NCBI GenBank assembly: GCA_903848465.1 | Contig: CAINGK010000214.1 | Span: 1-53,752, forward strand | Origin: an uncultured Verrucomicrobiota bacterium | Lineage (GTDB): Bacteria; Verrucomicrobiota; Verrucomicrobiia; Verrucomicrobiales; Verrucomicrobiaceae | Direction of reading: 5' to 3' | Length of the DNA: 53,752 nucleotides | Shown: positions 43,924-53,663 of the stretch, piece by piece | Layout: the number at the start of each line of letters is the position of its first letter | How positions within the stretch are numbered: the first letter of the stretch is position 1 | Notes under the pieces: model-generated | Databases searched by the model: none | What the model was told of the DNA's origin: nothing | The model's input: the letters and a program-made list of their open reading frames with translations, nothing else | Translations under genes and position numbers: made by a program

Positions 43924-45195
43924 ATGCAAAAGCTCGCATTCACAGCCCTAGCCACCTTGTTCATGATCCAAGCCCTGTTGTCCGCTGATGTTCAGACCAC
44001 ACTGGCAACACTCCGCAAACAGGCCGCAGATGGCGATGTCACAGCGCAACTCGATCTGGCCCAGCGCTTGCGAGATGGCAAGGGAGTCCCAAAAGATGAC
44101 GTTCAGGCGATGATTTGGGCGCACCGTGCAGCGGATGCCGGCAGCGCGGATGCAATGGATTTCGTCGGTTTTGCCTATCTGCGCGGCGCGGTGGTAAAAC
44201 GCAATCCCGCCATCGCATTCGCCTATTTCAAAGCAGCGGCAGGTGAATCGGCGCAGGCGGCATTCAATCTGGGCCAGTGCTACTACGGGGCGCAAGGCAC
44301 GGAGCAGGACTGCGCGAAGGCGCTTGAGTGGTGGAAAAAGGCGGCGGAACGCGGCCATGGCAGAGCGGCTGCTGCGGCGGCCATGGCTTATCATTCGGGT
44401 GAAGGAGTCAAGGCCGATGCCGTGCAGGCTCGCCGACTGGCAGAGCGTGCGGCAGTGTTGAACAATCCCTCGGGCCTAGTGCTGCTTGGAGAAATGCAGT
44501 TTCAAGCCGTTGACACCGATGCTGCAAAAGCCAACTGGACCAAGGCTGCCAAACTTCACCCCACTGGGGCCACGGGACATCCTTCGCAGCCGTCTGACAA
44601 TGCCTCCGCGCAGCAAGGTGCGGATCTCCTGAAACTCATGGACTACCGGCGGCGCAAAGGCGAACCGGGAAAGTTTGCTTTTGTGCAAATGCCGCACATC
44701 CAGCAGGGCTACAACAACTGCGGGTCCACGGCTTGCGCCATCTTTGCCCGGTTTCAAGGCAGTGAGATCGGTGGCTGGGATTTCAAGCGGCTGTGCCCTT
44801 CCCCGCTCGGCACAGGCACGGACTGGGGACACCTACTGGAGGCCTCGAAGCAGATCGGCCAGATGTGGAAGCTCGTTACTTATACTCCCGACGACGCGGG
44901 CTTTGAACAAGCCACGACCATGCTGAAAAGTGAACTTGATGCAGGCAGGCCGGTGGTGGTGGATTTCAAATACATCGGCCCGCAATACCCTGGTGGCAGC
45001 GCCGGGCATACGCTCAATGTGTGTGGTTACATCGCAGAGGAAGGTCTGTACATTTTGTGCAATCCCGCAGTCGCCACGCCTGGGCTGCAGCTCATCACGG
45101 CGGATGATTTGAAGAACTTCTGGCGCTCCGACCACTATGGCGCGCTCTCAAAAGGCGTGCTTTCTCGGCCAGCTTTTGTCATTGATCACCGTTGA
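43924..45195 (+). CDS. Secreted Sel1-repeat and C39-like cysteine peptidase protein
   Basis: 423 residues from the ATG at 43924, where a signal peptide starts (MQKLAFTALATLFMIQALL, cleavage near 21-22). An upstream start at 43801 would bury it. Sel1-type repeats cover about 30-210 (DVTAQLDLAQRLRDGKGVPK, QAAFNLGQCYYGAQG). The C-terminal C39-like papain-fold domain has the Cys in GYNNCGSTACA, the His in GHTLNVCGY and the follow-up LCNP. It contains no toxin-leader ABC module, so it is a free protease-like enzyme. It is the first gene of a plus-strand run of five, with the next start 14 nt on. Confidence 0.88.
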   Translation: MQKLAFTALATLFMIQALLSADVQTTLATLRKQAADGDVTAQLDLAQRLRDGKGVPKDDVQAMIWAHRAADAGSADAMDFVGFAYLRGAVVKRNPAIAFAYFKAAAGESAQAAFNLGQCYYGAQGTEQDCAKALEWWKKAAERGHGRAAAAAAMAYHSGEGVKADAVQARRLAERAAVLNNPSGLVLLGEMQFQAVDTDAAKANWTKAAKLHPTGATGHPSQPSDNASAQQGADLLKLMDYRRRKGEPGKFAFVQMPHIQQGYNNCGSTACAIFARFQGSEIGGWDFKRLCPSPLGTGTDWGHLLEASKQIGQMWKLVTYTPDDAGFEQATTMLKSELDAGRPVVVDFKYIGPQYPGGSAGHTLNVCGYIAEEGLYILCNPAVATPGLQLITADDLKNFWRSDHYGALSKGVLSRPAFVIDHR

Positions 45196-45209
45196 GAAGC
45201 ATCCCTGCC

Positions 45210-48200
45210 GTGAAACACTCGCTTTGCATTTTTTTCGCTCTAATCTTCAATCATGCGCTTATCGCAGCGCCGCGTGACTCTATTCCGCTTGATACGCCAG
45301 AGTGGCCGTTGAACTACCGGCTGCATCTGGAGGGTGCGGCGAAGGTGAAGCTGAGCGAAGACCTGATCATCACGCTTGATGCCACAGGACCGCATGACAT
45401 CGCTGTGGAACACCCGGCGGATTCTGCGCCGGTGCTTCGGGTGTGGAGTGATGGAAAGCTGGTGCGCGGGCCTGAGGAGGTACCATCCCTGGCCCAAACC
45501 GGGGCGAAGGATTTTACCAACGCGGACCTCAACCTCGGTGCGGACTTTACTGCGATGGTGGAGTTTGAGTCGAACGGCGAAGGCACGTTGTTTTCGAAGT
45601 GCGCCGCCACAGGCAAGTGGTCGCCGGATGCGAAGGCACTCTTTATTCGAGGCGGACGGCTCGTGTATGACATCGGCTGGCTGGGTGCCATGAACGGCGG
45701 CCCCAAGGTGAATGACGGCAAGCCGCATACTGTCGTGCTCACCATTCGCGATGGAACCGCCCGGCTTGTGCTGGATGGCAAAACCATCGCAGAGAAGCAG
45801 AGCTTCACCAAACCGGATCAGAAGGAGCATATTTTTAAAGTGGGACGCGCCGCGCCGAACTTTGCTGGAGAACTCTCCAAGGGAAACATCCGCACTGTGC
45901 GGGTGTGGAAGCGTGCGCTGCCGGATGCGGAGATGGCACTGCTTTTCAAAAATGGTGGTGCTGGTGCGAATACGCCCGATTTCACCTATCAGCCGAAGAC
46001 GGGTGGCAAACCGATTGTCGAAAGCGGCAGCGGCTGGGTGCAGGCGCTGGAGCGGAGCGATCACGCGGGGATCGTCAGCGGATGGAATGCGAAGACGCTG
46101 GAAGAAGGTGCCGCCATTTACAAAACACTGTGCATCGTATGCCACGGCACCAAGGAGCAGCCGGGGTCCCTGCCCACAGCGCTGCGTTTTGCCGAAGGTC
46201 AGTTCAAGAACGGGGCTGATCCGTATTCGATGTTTGCCACGCTGACGAAGGGCTTTGGCCAGATGGTGCCGCAGCCGCAATACACTACCGCGCAGAAATA
46301 CGCAGTCATCCATTACATCCGCGAGACCTTCCTGCGCCCGCACAATCCAACGCAACTGAAGGATGTCGAACTCGCCACGCTGCCGCGCGGACTGGTGCAT
46401 GCCGAGGCCGAGAAACCAGACACTTCCCTGCCCCCCTACAAGCGCATGGATCTCGGCCCGGCTTTGTTTTGGACGCTTGAGATTGCCCCCGACAACATCG
46501 CGCAAAAGGGCATCGCCATTCGTCTTGATGACGGCCCCGGCGGCGTCAGCAAAGGGCGCGCGTGGATAATCTACGATCATGACACGATGCGTGTGGCGAC
46601 CGCGACCACGGGCGACTTTGTGGACTGGAAAGGAATCGCCTTTGACGGCAGCCATGGCACCCACACGGGCCTGACGGGCGAGCGGCATTTCATCAATCCG
46701 ACCGGGCCGGGCTGGAGTCTCGACAGCTTTGAGGACAAGCGTGCTCCTGCCAAGGACGGGAAGAGATACGGACCTCATGCGGGCTTGAAGTTCGCTGGTA
46801 TTTATACGTTTCAAAACAAGATCGTTGTCGCTGCGGACATCTACGGCACGCGCGTGATCGAATCGCCCGCGTGGCTGGACTATGGCACGACGCCGGTGTT
46901 TGTACGCACGGTGAACGTGGGTGAGGCGAGGCAGCCGCTGCTGCTTCGTGTGGCACCCGAAAGCGTGAATGTGATTCTGCGGGGTGACGGCGTGCTGAGC
47001 AAAGCTGACGGCTTCTGGGTTGCGAAGCTGACTGCGGGAGCCAAGGCGCAGTTGTTCATTTCACGCGTCGATGCAGGCTCGCTCGACACTCTCGCAAAAA
47101 CCTTCAGCGCATCGCCAGATCTCACACCACTGACGCAGGGCGGACCGGCGAAGTGGCCGCAGGTGGTCACCACAACCTCGGTGGCGGGCAAAGAAGAGGG
47201 CGCGTTTGCCGCAGATGACTTCACGCTTCCGCTCGACAATCCCTGGCAGAGCTGGATGCGGCCGGGCGGCTTTGATTTCACCCCGGATGGCAAGGGGGCC
47301 ATCGTAGCCCTGTGGAATGGCGATGTGTGGCGGGTGGATGGCGTGATGCAAAAGGCACCGGCCACGCTGACGTGGCGCAGGATCGCCAGTGGCCTGTTCC
47401 AACCGCTAGGCGTGAAATTTCGTGGCGATGAACTTTTCATCACCTGCCGCGATCAAATCGCACGACTGCGCGACCTCAATCATGATGGCGAAACCGACTT
47501 CATCGAGTGTTTCAACGACGACGCGCAGGTGACCGAGCACTTCCATGAATTCGCCATGGGCCTGCAAACAGATGCGGCGGGCAACTTTTACTATGCCAAG
47601 TCCGGGCGTCATGCGCTGGACAGCGTGGTACCGCAGCACGGCACGCTGCTCAAAGTCAGCGCGGATGGCGCGAAGACGGAGATTCTCGCCACCGGCTTCC
47701 GTGCAGCGAATGGCGTATGCCTCAACGACGACGGCACCTTCTTTGTCACGGATCAGGAGGGCTTTTGGACGCCGAAGAACCGCATCAACCGGGTTAAAGT
47801 GGGCGGCTTTTACGGCAACATGTATGGCTACACGAGCGTGACCGATGAATCCGACTCTGCGATGGAGCAGCCGATGGTGTGGATCACGAACGACAAGGAC
47901 CGCAGCCCTGCGGAACTCATGTGGGTGCCGAAGAATGCGTGGGGCAATCTCGGCGGTTCATTGCTCAATCTCAGCTACGGCACCGGGCGTGCCTTCATCG
48001 TGCCGCACGAGGAGGTAAACGGCCAGTGGCAGGGCGCGGTGTGCGAGCTGCCCATGCCCGCGTTTGCCACCGGCATCATGCGTGGTCGATTCGGTTCCGA
48101 TGGGGCGCTGTACACCTGCGGCATGTTTGCCTGGGCCGGCAACGCGACGGCACCGGGAGGCTTCCACCGCATCCGCCGCACCGGCAAAGCGGCGCAGGTG

Positions 48201-48482
48201 CCGCTGGCCGTGCATGCCACGCAGGGCAGCCTGCGCGTGACTTTCAGTGATCCCATCGAACCCAAGGAAAGCGCCATCAAAGTGTGGTCGCTCAAGCGCA
48301 GTAAGAACTACGGCTCCAAGCACTACGACGAGCACGCGCTGACCATCCGTGCGGTGACGATGAGCGATGACGGATGCACTGCGACCTTTGACATCCCAGA
48401 GCTCGCACCCACGCAATGCTACGAGCTTAAAATCAACGACCGCATTCTCCACGGAACGATCCACCAACTCGCCAAACCATGA
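45210..48482 (+). CDS. Secreted LamG - cytochrome c - DUF6797 - beta-propeller protein
   Basis: 1,090 residues from a GTG at 45210, chosen because the signal peptide (KHSLCIFFALIFNHALIAA) begins there; a TTG at 45192 is the alternative. The order is a LamG-like domain (about 100-255), one c-type haem site CIVCH (308-312), a DUF6797-like region (GPALFWTLEIAP, KGRAWIIYDHD, VAADIYGTRVI) and a C-terminal PVC-type propeller (FDFTPDGKGAIVALWNGDVW, IARLRDLNHDGETDF). Related Verrucomicrobia/Planctomycetes proteins are thought to oxidise sugars and pass electrons through the haem; that is inference here. The stop overlaps the esterase ATG. The 524-codon minus frame opposite is a shadow. Confidence 0.88.
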   Translation: MKHSLCIFFALIFNHALIAAPRDSIPLDTPEWPLNYRLHLEGAAKVKLSEDLIITLDATGPHDIAVEHPADSAPVLRVWSDGKLVRGPEEVPSLAQTGAKDFTNADLNLGADFTAMVEFESNGEGTLFSKCAATGKWSPDAKALFIRGGRLVYDIGWLGAMNGGPKVNDGKPHTVVLTIRDGTARLVLDGKTIAEKQSFTKPDQKEHIFKVGRAAPNFAGELSKGNIRTVRVWKRALPDAEMALLFKNGGAGANTPDFTYQPKTGGKPIVESGSGWVQALERSDHAGIVSGWNAKTLEEGAAIYKTLCIVCHGTKEQPGSLPTALRFAEGQFKNGADPYSMFATLTKGFGQMVPQPQYTTAQKYAVIHYIRETFLRPHNPTQLKDVELATLPRGLVHAEAEKPDTSLPPYKRMDLGPALFWTLEIAPDNIAQKGIAIRLDDGPGGVSKGRAWIIYDHDTMRVATATTGDFVDWKGIAFDGSHGTHTGLTGERHFINPTGPGWSLDSFEDKRAPAKDGKRYGPHAGLKFAGIYTFQNKIVVAADIYGTRVIESPAWLDYGTTPVFVRTVNVGEARQPLLLRVAPESVNVILRGDGVLSKADGFWVAKLTAGAKAQLFISRVDAGSLDTLAKTFSASPDLTPLTQGGPAKWPQVVTTTSVAGKEEGAFAADDFTLPLDNPWQSWMRPGGFDFTPDGKGAIVALWNGDVWRVDGVMQKAPATLTWRRIASGLFQPLGVKFRGDELFITCRDQIARLRDLNHDGETDFIECFNDDAQVTEHFHEFAMGLQTDAAGNFYYAKSGRHALDSVVPQHGTLLKVSADGAKTEILATGFRAANGVCLNDDGTFFVTDQEGFWTPKNRINRVKVGGFYGNMYGYTSVTDESDSAMEQPMVWITNDKDRSPAELMWVPKNAWGNLGGSLLNLSYGTGRAFIVPHEEVNGQWQGAVCELPMPAFATGIMRGRFGSDGALYTCGMFAWAGNATAPGGFHRIRRTGKAAQVPLAVHATQGSLRVTFSDPIEPKESAIKVWSLKRSKNYGSKHYDEHALTIRAVTMSDDGCTATFDIPELAPTQCYELKINDRILHGTIHQLAKP

Positions 48483-49708
48483 AACACGCTCTCACTCTGC
48501 TACCACTCCTGCTACTCACCGCCCAGCTTCATGCCAAGCCGCTGAAGGTCTTCATCCTTGCGGGCCAGTCGAACATGGAGGGGCATGCGAAAGTCGAGAC
48601 GTTTGATTACATTGGCGATGATCCAGCCACAGCACCGTTGCTCAAGCAGATGCGCGGGGCGGATGGCACGCCGGCGGTGTGCGATCACGCTTGGATTTCG
48701 TATCTCACTGGCAAATACGACGGCAGCGCGAATGGAGAGGGCACGGGGAAACTTACGGCTGGCTTTGGTGCGCGAGACGATGCGACGAAGTCGAACGGTA
48801 AGATCGGGCCCGAGTTCACCTTCGGCCTCACGATGGATGCTGCACTGAAGGAACCTGTGCTTATCATCAAGACCGCGTGGGGCGGCAGAAGCCTGAACAC
48901 CGAGTTCCGCCCGCCGAGCGCAGGGCCGTATGAACTCAACGACTACCAGAAGAAGCTCTACTACGGCCCGCCGGGCCACGGTGTGCCGAAGGACATGAAC
49001 CAGTGGCTTGCGGAGAAGAAACAGGAAACCGGACGCTTCTATCGCTACATGGTCGAGCATGTGAAGCATGTCCTCGCTGATCCGAAGCGCGTGTGCCCGA
49101 CCTACGACGCTGCACAGGGCTACGAGATCGCGGGCTTCGTCTGGTTGCAGGGATTCAACGACATGGTGGATGGCCACACCTACCCTGACCGTGGCAAACC
49201 CGGGCGGTTTGCGGTTTACAGCGATCTGCTGGGCAAGTTCATCCGCGATGTGCGCAAAGATCTGAGCGCACCGCAGATGCCGTTCGTCATCGGCGTAATG
49301 GGGGTCGGCGGTTTGAAAGCGAGCCCGGACATCCTCGCGTTCCGCGAGGCGATGACTGCTCCGTCATTGATGCCCGAGTTCAAAGGCAACGTTGTGGCCG
49401 TGCCGACCGCGCCATTTTGGTCGGAAGAACTGGGTGCCATCGACGATAAAAGAGCTCAGGTGCGCCAGATGGGCTTCTACCTGAACTCCAAGAACAAAGA
49501 TCATGCCAATGCCGATGGCCACATGTCCGAGCCGGAGAAGCGCGAGTATTTGAAGCAGTATGAAGCCAAGCTGATCCCTCCAGCGGAGGAGGCGCTGTGG
49601 AAGCGCGGGGCATCGAATGCCGGATACCATTACCTCGGCTGCGCTAAGACCTTTGCGCTGATGGGCCGGGCATTCGCGGAGGCGAACCTTGGCATGATGA
49701 AACAATAG
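48479..49708 (+). CDS. Secreted SASA-family carbohydrate esterase (sialate O-acetylesterase-like)
   Basis: 409 residues with a signal peptide (1-19). The SASA/DUF303 nucleophile block is FILAGQSNMEG (S31). The middle segment GPEFTFGLTM and IIKTAWGGRS carries the oxyanion glycine, and FVWLQGFNDMVDG matches the family's WxQGxxD box. The C-terminal catalytic His is probably H384 (NAGYHYLG), where the usual Asp-x-x-His is Asn-Ala-Gly-Tyr-His. The alternative is the D-H in HANADGH. It removes acetyl groups from sugars in known members. Its ATG overlaps the propeller stop by 4 nt, and the next gene starts 23 nt later. Confidence 0.9.
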   Translation: MKHALTLLPLLLLTAQLHAKPLKVFILAGQSNMEGHAKVETFDYIGDDPATAPLLKQMRGADGTPAVCDHAWISYLTGKYDGSANGEGTGKLTAGFGARDDATKSNGKIGPEFTFGLTMDAALKEPVLIIKTAWGGRSLNTEFRPPSAGPYELNDYQKKLYYGPPGHGVPKDMNQWLAEKKQETGRFYRYMVEHVKHVLADPKRVCPTYDAAQGYEIAGFVWLQGFNDMVDGHTYPDRGKPGRFAVYSDLLGKFIRDVRKDLSAPQMPFVIGVMGVGGLKASPDILAFREAMTAPSLMPEFKGNVVAVPTAPFWSEELGAIDDKRAQVRQMGFYLNSKNKDHANADGHMSEPEKREYLKQYEAKLIPPAEEALWKRGASNAGYHYLGCAKTFALMGRAFAEANLGMMKQ

Positions 49709-49731
49709 CCACGTCCTTGATCAAACACACC

Positions 49732-51342
49732 ATGAAACACATGCTTTATAATCTCAGTGCCGCGTTGCTAGCACTGCCAGCGCTGGTCTATTCCGCCGAC
49801 CTGCAGCAGGGCGAGATGGCGGGTTATCTCTTTGGCCCTACTGAGAAGGTGCCGGAGGAGTTTAATGGCGGCTTTTCGCTCTACGCGGCGGCGTGGCCTC
49901 TGGTGGCGAATTATCCGGGGCATAAGTTTCAAACCGGACTCTGCGGCACCTGGATGCACCCGCAGTATGAAGAAGGAAACAAGCCGGAAGGCAAATGCTA
50001 CACGGACATCGAAGGCGGGCTCGGCTGGTGGCGTGACACCCACTTTCCCACCACAACGCCGAAGTTCATCATGGGCGGCGTGGGACCAAATTTTTCGTTC
50101 ATTGCCAATGGTCCAGGCTACGGCGCAGGCACCTGGGAAAAGCCGCGCGGCCAGTACGGTGTGGCACAGCTCAGTCCGTGGCTGCTGTTTCCGCTGGATG
50201 GTTTGAACCTCAAGCAAGGCACGAGCGGTGAGTTCTTTGGCTATGGTTATCTGCCGCTGCCGCTGACAAATGCGAAGACGACCACGGCAGGCAAGAATGT
50301 GCCCACGGGGAACAACTGCTGGACGCTGTTTCTCAGCACTGCGAATTTCAAGGGACCAGCAGCTTTCTTCACGCCCTACTTCTGGACCCAGGCCACGATC
50401 GAACACCCGGAGTGGGCGGGGATGCTGCTCGACTCGCGCCCTGCCGGGCCGAACAAAGCGATTCAGATGGAGACGCAGCATGTGCCAGCGGTTCTCACGA
50501 AGGATGCAGGAGGCAAGGAGTTTGCGCGAGTCGCGCCGACGGCATTTCCCATCGGGCCGGATGGAACCTCAACTGTGCTGCACCGGCTCACCGCTTATCA
50601 GAAAGCGGCGCTGTGGGATGAGGTGCAAAAGTGGTTCGATGGCGGCGCGGCTGCGGATGGTGTGATCAAACCGGAAGCGTCTGCTATACACAACTTCCGT
50701 GAAGGTGGCGGCTCCAATTGGAGCATCTATCCGCCGGGGACGAAGCGGGAGGAGAAGGTGCCGCTGGCATGGAGGGACTTTGCCACTTCGTTCACGCCAA
50801 ATCCGATTACCTTAGGCTACAAGTGGAATGCGCAACTGACACGCAGCAGCGGCGCTCTCGTTACGCTGCCTGAATATTACGCGCTGGGGAGCAATGGCAA
50901 AAAACCCCAGTGGAACGTGATGCCGCCGAAGGATGTGCCTGCGGAGCTGGGCCTCACGCAGCACCGCTTTGAGACTGCCAAGGAAAACCCGCAGGAGCCG
51001 CGCACCACACCCGATGATGCTACAAGCTGCTGGAAAAAGCCAGGACCAGTCGCAGGTCCGTTCAAAGCCCGCCTCGGCGATGGCAGTGTGGTGACGTATT
51101 ATTGGTATCGCTTTGCTGATCAACCTGCGATGATGAATGCCGACCTCAGCGACGCGGAGCGTGAGCAAGTGCAGTCCCGTGTGGAGAAACTGCACCGCGC
51201 CTGGACCAAGGACCGCAATTACCTCACCCCACCCGATGCCGGCACGCTGGCGCACATTGATCCCGCGTTGATCCTCACGCCACCGAAGGGTTTCGAGATT
51301 GGTTATGTGCCGATTGCCACGCGGCAGGAACTGGAAAAATAG
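49732..51342 (+). CDS. Secreted protein of unknown function
   Basis: 536 residues from the ATG at 49732; an upstream TTG at 49717 is less likely. A signal peptide (MKHMLYNLSAALLALPAL, cleavage near SA at 21-22) leads a Trp/Tyr/Gly-rich protein with repeated PGxxF and YFWTQ-like patterns. It looks like an extracellular beta-sandwich or glycoside-binding protein, but no family was recognised. Cys are few. It lies between the esterase and the serine dehydratase in the same run, which suggests a role in using a secreted substrate. Confidence 0.85.
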   Translation: MKHMLYNLSAALLALPALVYSADLQQGEMAGYLFGPTEKVPEEFNGGFSLYAAAWPLVANYPGHKFQTGLCGTWMHPQYEEGNKPEGKCYTDIEGGLGWWRDTHFPTTTPKFIMGGVGPNFSFIANGPGYGAGTWEKPRGQYGVAQLSPWLLFPLDGLNLKQGTSGEFFGYGYLPLPLTNAKTTTAGKNVPTGNNCWTLFLSTANFKGPAAFFTPYFWTQATIEHPEWAGMLLDSRPAGPNKAIQMETQHVPAVLTKDAGGKEFARVAPTAFPIGPDGTSTVLHRLTAYQKAALWDEVQKWFDGGAAADGVIKPEASAIHNFREGGGSNWSIYPPGTKREEKVPLAWRDFATSFTPNPITLGYKWNAQLTRSSGALVTLPEYYALGSNGKKPQWNVMPPKDVPAELGLTQHRFETAKENPQEPRTTPDDATSCWKKPGPVAGPFKARLGDGSVVTYYWYRFADQPAMMNADLSDAEREQVQSRVEKLHRAWTKDRNYLTPPDAGTLAHIDPALILTPPKGFEIGYVPIATRQELEK

Positions 51343-51350
51343 CTTCATCC

Positions 51351-52898
51351 ATGAGCGCCGTCTCCATTTTCAATGACGTCATCGGTCCGGTGATGCGTGG
51401 GCCATCCAGCTCCCACTGCGCTGCGGCACTGCGCATCGGGCGGTTGGCGCGTGATCTGATGGAGGGCGACATCGCGGAGGTGCTGGTGGAGTTTGACCGC
51501 GCTGGATCACTGCCCACCACGCATGAAAGCCAAGGCTCGGACATGGGACTGTTTGGTGGATTGCTCGGCTGGGACGCGGATGATGAGCGACTGCCGGACT
51601 CGGCGCAGGCGCTCGCAGATGCCGGGATCAAGCTGCGCATCGAAACCGTGGACGTGGGCGACCCGCATCCGAACACGTATCGGCTGACGCTGCGCAATGC
51701 GCGTGAGCAGCATTCGCTCATCGCCATCTCGACCGGTGGCGGCATGATGGAAGTGCATAGCATTGACGGCGTACCGATGCCGATGGACGGCGGCTATCAT
51801 GAGACGCTGATCTGGCTGCCCCGAGGGGCGAGTGCGGAGTTTGAGGCCGCTGAGGTTTTGCAACATGACGCAGGTGAGTGCCAGATCATCCAGGTGAAGG
51901 CGGCGGCGTTTGTAGCCACGGAGCATCTGCCAGTCATGGCAGTCAAACGACTCGCACCGGTGCTGCCGGTGCCTTCGCGCAAAGACATGCGCGTGCCGTT
52001 CACAAGCTGCACGGAGATGCTGACGCGCGATGGCGAGCGCCACACGCCGCTGTGGCAATTGGCAGTCGAATATGAGATGGCGCGGGGAAACTTCACGGAG
52101 GGAGAGGTCGTGGAGAAGATGACCGCGATTGTGCGCATTTTGAGGAAGTCGATCTCCAGTGGCATCGCGGGCACGCAGTATGAGGATCGTGTGCTTGGGC
52201 ATCAAAGCGGACGCTTCCATGAACTGATGCAAACGGGCAAGCTATTAGATGGCGGCGCGCTCAATCGCATCGTGCTGTACGTCACGGCCTTGATGGAAGT
52301 CAAAAGCTCCATGGGCGTCATCGTGGCTGCACCGACCGCCGGTGCCTGCGCAGCGCTGCCGGGTGCGGTGATCGGCATGGCGGAGGCGCTGGGGAAAACC
52401 GAGGAGGATATGGCGCAGGCCATGTTGGCGAGTGGGATCATCGGCGTGTTCATCGCCACGCGCTGGACGTTTGCGGCGGAGGTGGGTGGCTGCCAGGCGG
52501 AGGGTGGTGCGGCGGCGAGCATGGCTGCTGCCGCGCTGGTCACGCTCGTGGGCGGCACGCGGGATCAAGCCATCGCAGCGGCCTCGATGGCGTTTCAGAG
52601 CATGCTGGGTTTGATTTGCGATCCCATCGCCAATCGGGTCGAGGCTCCGTGTCTTGGGAAAAATGTCATGGCGGCCAGCAATGCGTTGTCTTGTGCGAAC
52701 ATGGCGCTGGCAGATTTTGATCCGCTCATCCCGCTGGATGAAGTAATCGACGCCGCGAAAAGCGTGGCGGCGATGATGCCGCGCGAGCACCGCTGTACGT
52801 CCCTCGGCGGACTGGCGATCACGCCGACCTCGCTGGAGATTGAGAGGAAGCTGGGAGCGAGGAAGGTGAAGGGGTGCGGTGGGTGCGGGTGCCATTGA
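51351..52898 (+). CDS. L-serine dehydratase, single-chain iron-sulfur type
   Basis: 515 residues. The N-terminal SdaB-like domain starts SIFNDVIGPVMRGPSSSHCA, and the C-terminal SdaA-like domain has the iron-sulfur cysteines (GGCQAEGG, ICDPIANRVEAPC) and the GSxxG-like PTAGACAALPG loop. Fused bacterial enzymes convert L-serine to pyruvate and ammonia. The extreme C-terminus CGGCGCH has three Cys and a His and is not part of the usual fold; it may bind metal. It starts 8 nt after the unknown secreted gene and ends the plus-strand run. It is the only cytoplasmic enzyme of that run. Confidence 0.93.
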   Translation: MSAVSIFNDVIGPVMRGPSSSHCAAALRIGRLARDLMEGDIAEVLVEFDRAGSLPTTHESQGSDMGLFGGLLGWDADDERLPDSAQALADAGIKLRIETVDVGDPHPNTYRLTLRNAREQHSLIAISTGGGMMEVHSIDGVPMPMDGGYHETLIWLPRGASAEFEAAEVLQHDAGECQIIQVKAAAFVATEHLPVMAVKRLAPVLPVPSRKDMRVPFTSCTEMLTRDGERHTPLWQLAVEYEMARGNFTEGEVVEKMTAIVRILRKSISSGIAGTQYEDRVLGHQSGRFHELMQTGKLLDGGALNRIVLYVTALMEVKSSMGVIVAAPTAGACAALPGAVIGMAEALGKTEEDMAQAMLASGIIGVFIATRWTFAAEVGGCQAEGGAAASMAAAALVTLVGGTRDQAIAAASMAFQSMLGLICDPIANRVEAPCLGKNVMAASNALSCANMALADFDPLIPLDEVIDAAKSVAAMMPREHRCTSLGGLAITPTSLEIERKLGARKVKGCGGCGCH

Positions 52899-52970
52899 AG
52901 CGCGGCAGCACAGTGCCATTCGGTGCCTGATCTTAGTTGCCATCTCACGAGCCTTTAGTATCCAGTACAC

Positions 52971-53543
52971 ATGCCTGCCCCGATACCTGATCTCAAAGTG
53001 GACGAGGTGCTGCCGCCGCAGATCAACCCCATCGCGGCGAAGCTGGCGGCGAGCGCTGATCCTACGGACCGGGCGACAGCGCGTATTTTGGCCAAGTATC
53101 TGGATGAACTGCTGCGGCTGCCGGGCACGAATGTACGTATTGGTCTTGATCCGATTCTCGCCCTGCTGCCTGGGGTGGGCGACACCGTGGCTTCCGGTGC
53201 GGGTGTCATTATCTTGATCGAGGCGCTGCGCAGCGGTGTCTCCATACCGGTGTTTTTGCACATGACCCTGAACATGGGGATCAATTTCCTCGTCGGCCTC
53301 ATTCCTGGTGCGGGAGCGGTGGCCTCGGTCTTTTTCAAATCGAACAGCCGCAATCTCCACCTCCTGACCACTTGGCAGGAGGGGCAAAAGGACAAGGTGC
53401 ATTACAGCACGCTGCGCTTTTATGCGGGCCTGCTCATCCTAGCCGCACTGATCATCAGCTTCATCATCATCGGCTGGGCGTTTTATGCGTGGCTGTTCGT
53501 CACGGCCATTGACGCGGTGATGCATGCCCTGGGCCTGCGCTAA
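52971..53543 (+). CDS. DUF4112 membrane protein
   Basis: 190 residues. A cytoplasmic N-terminus is followed by the DUF4112 signature RIGLDPILALLPGVGD and two hydrophobic segments (about 75-120), with a further long helix near the C-terminus (FYAGLLILAALIISFIIIGW). The second half repeats the G-x-x-P-G-x-G-x pattern (FLVGLIPGAGAV). Function of the family is unknown. It is separated from the dehydratase by 72 nt and may be independently transcribed. Confidence 0.88.
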   Translation: MPAPIPDLKVDEVLPPQINPIAAKLAASADPTDRATARILAKYLDELLRLPGTNVRIGLDPILALLPGVGDTVASGAGVIILIEALRSGVSIPVFLHMTLNMGINFLVGLIPGAGAVASVFFKSNSRNLHLLTTWQEGQKDKVHYSTLRFYAGLLILAALIISFIIIGWAFYAWLFVTAIDAVMHALGLR

Positions 53544-53663
53544 ACTCCACGCCGAGCCAGCGAGCGCCTATGATTTCCTCTTTATACCAGAATGCCGCAG
53601 CGCAGTCAGGACTCAATGTCGTTAAGTTAAGCAAAATAGACCGCGAAGGTGTATTGTTCACAA

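Noticed and set aside
45240..46814. 524-codon minus-strand frame opposite the cytochrome-propeller gene
   Set aside because: No signal, domain or start context; His/Arg-rich composition typical of the complement of a GC-rich gene.
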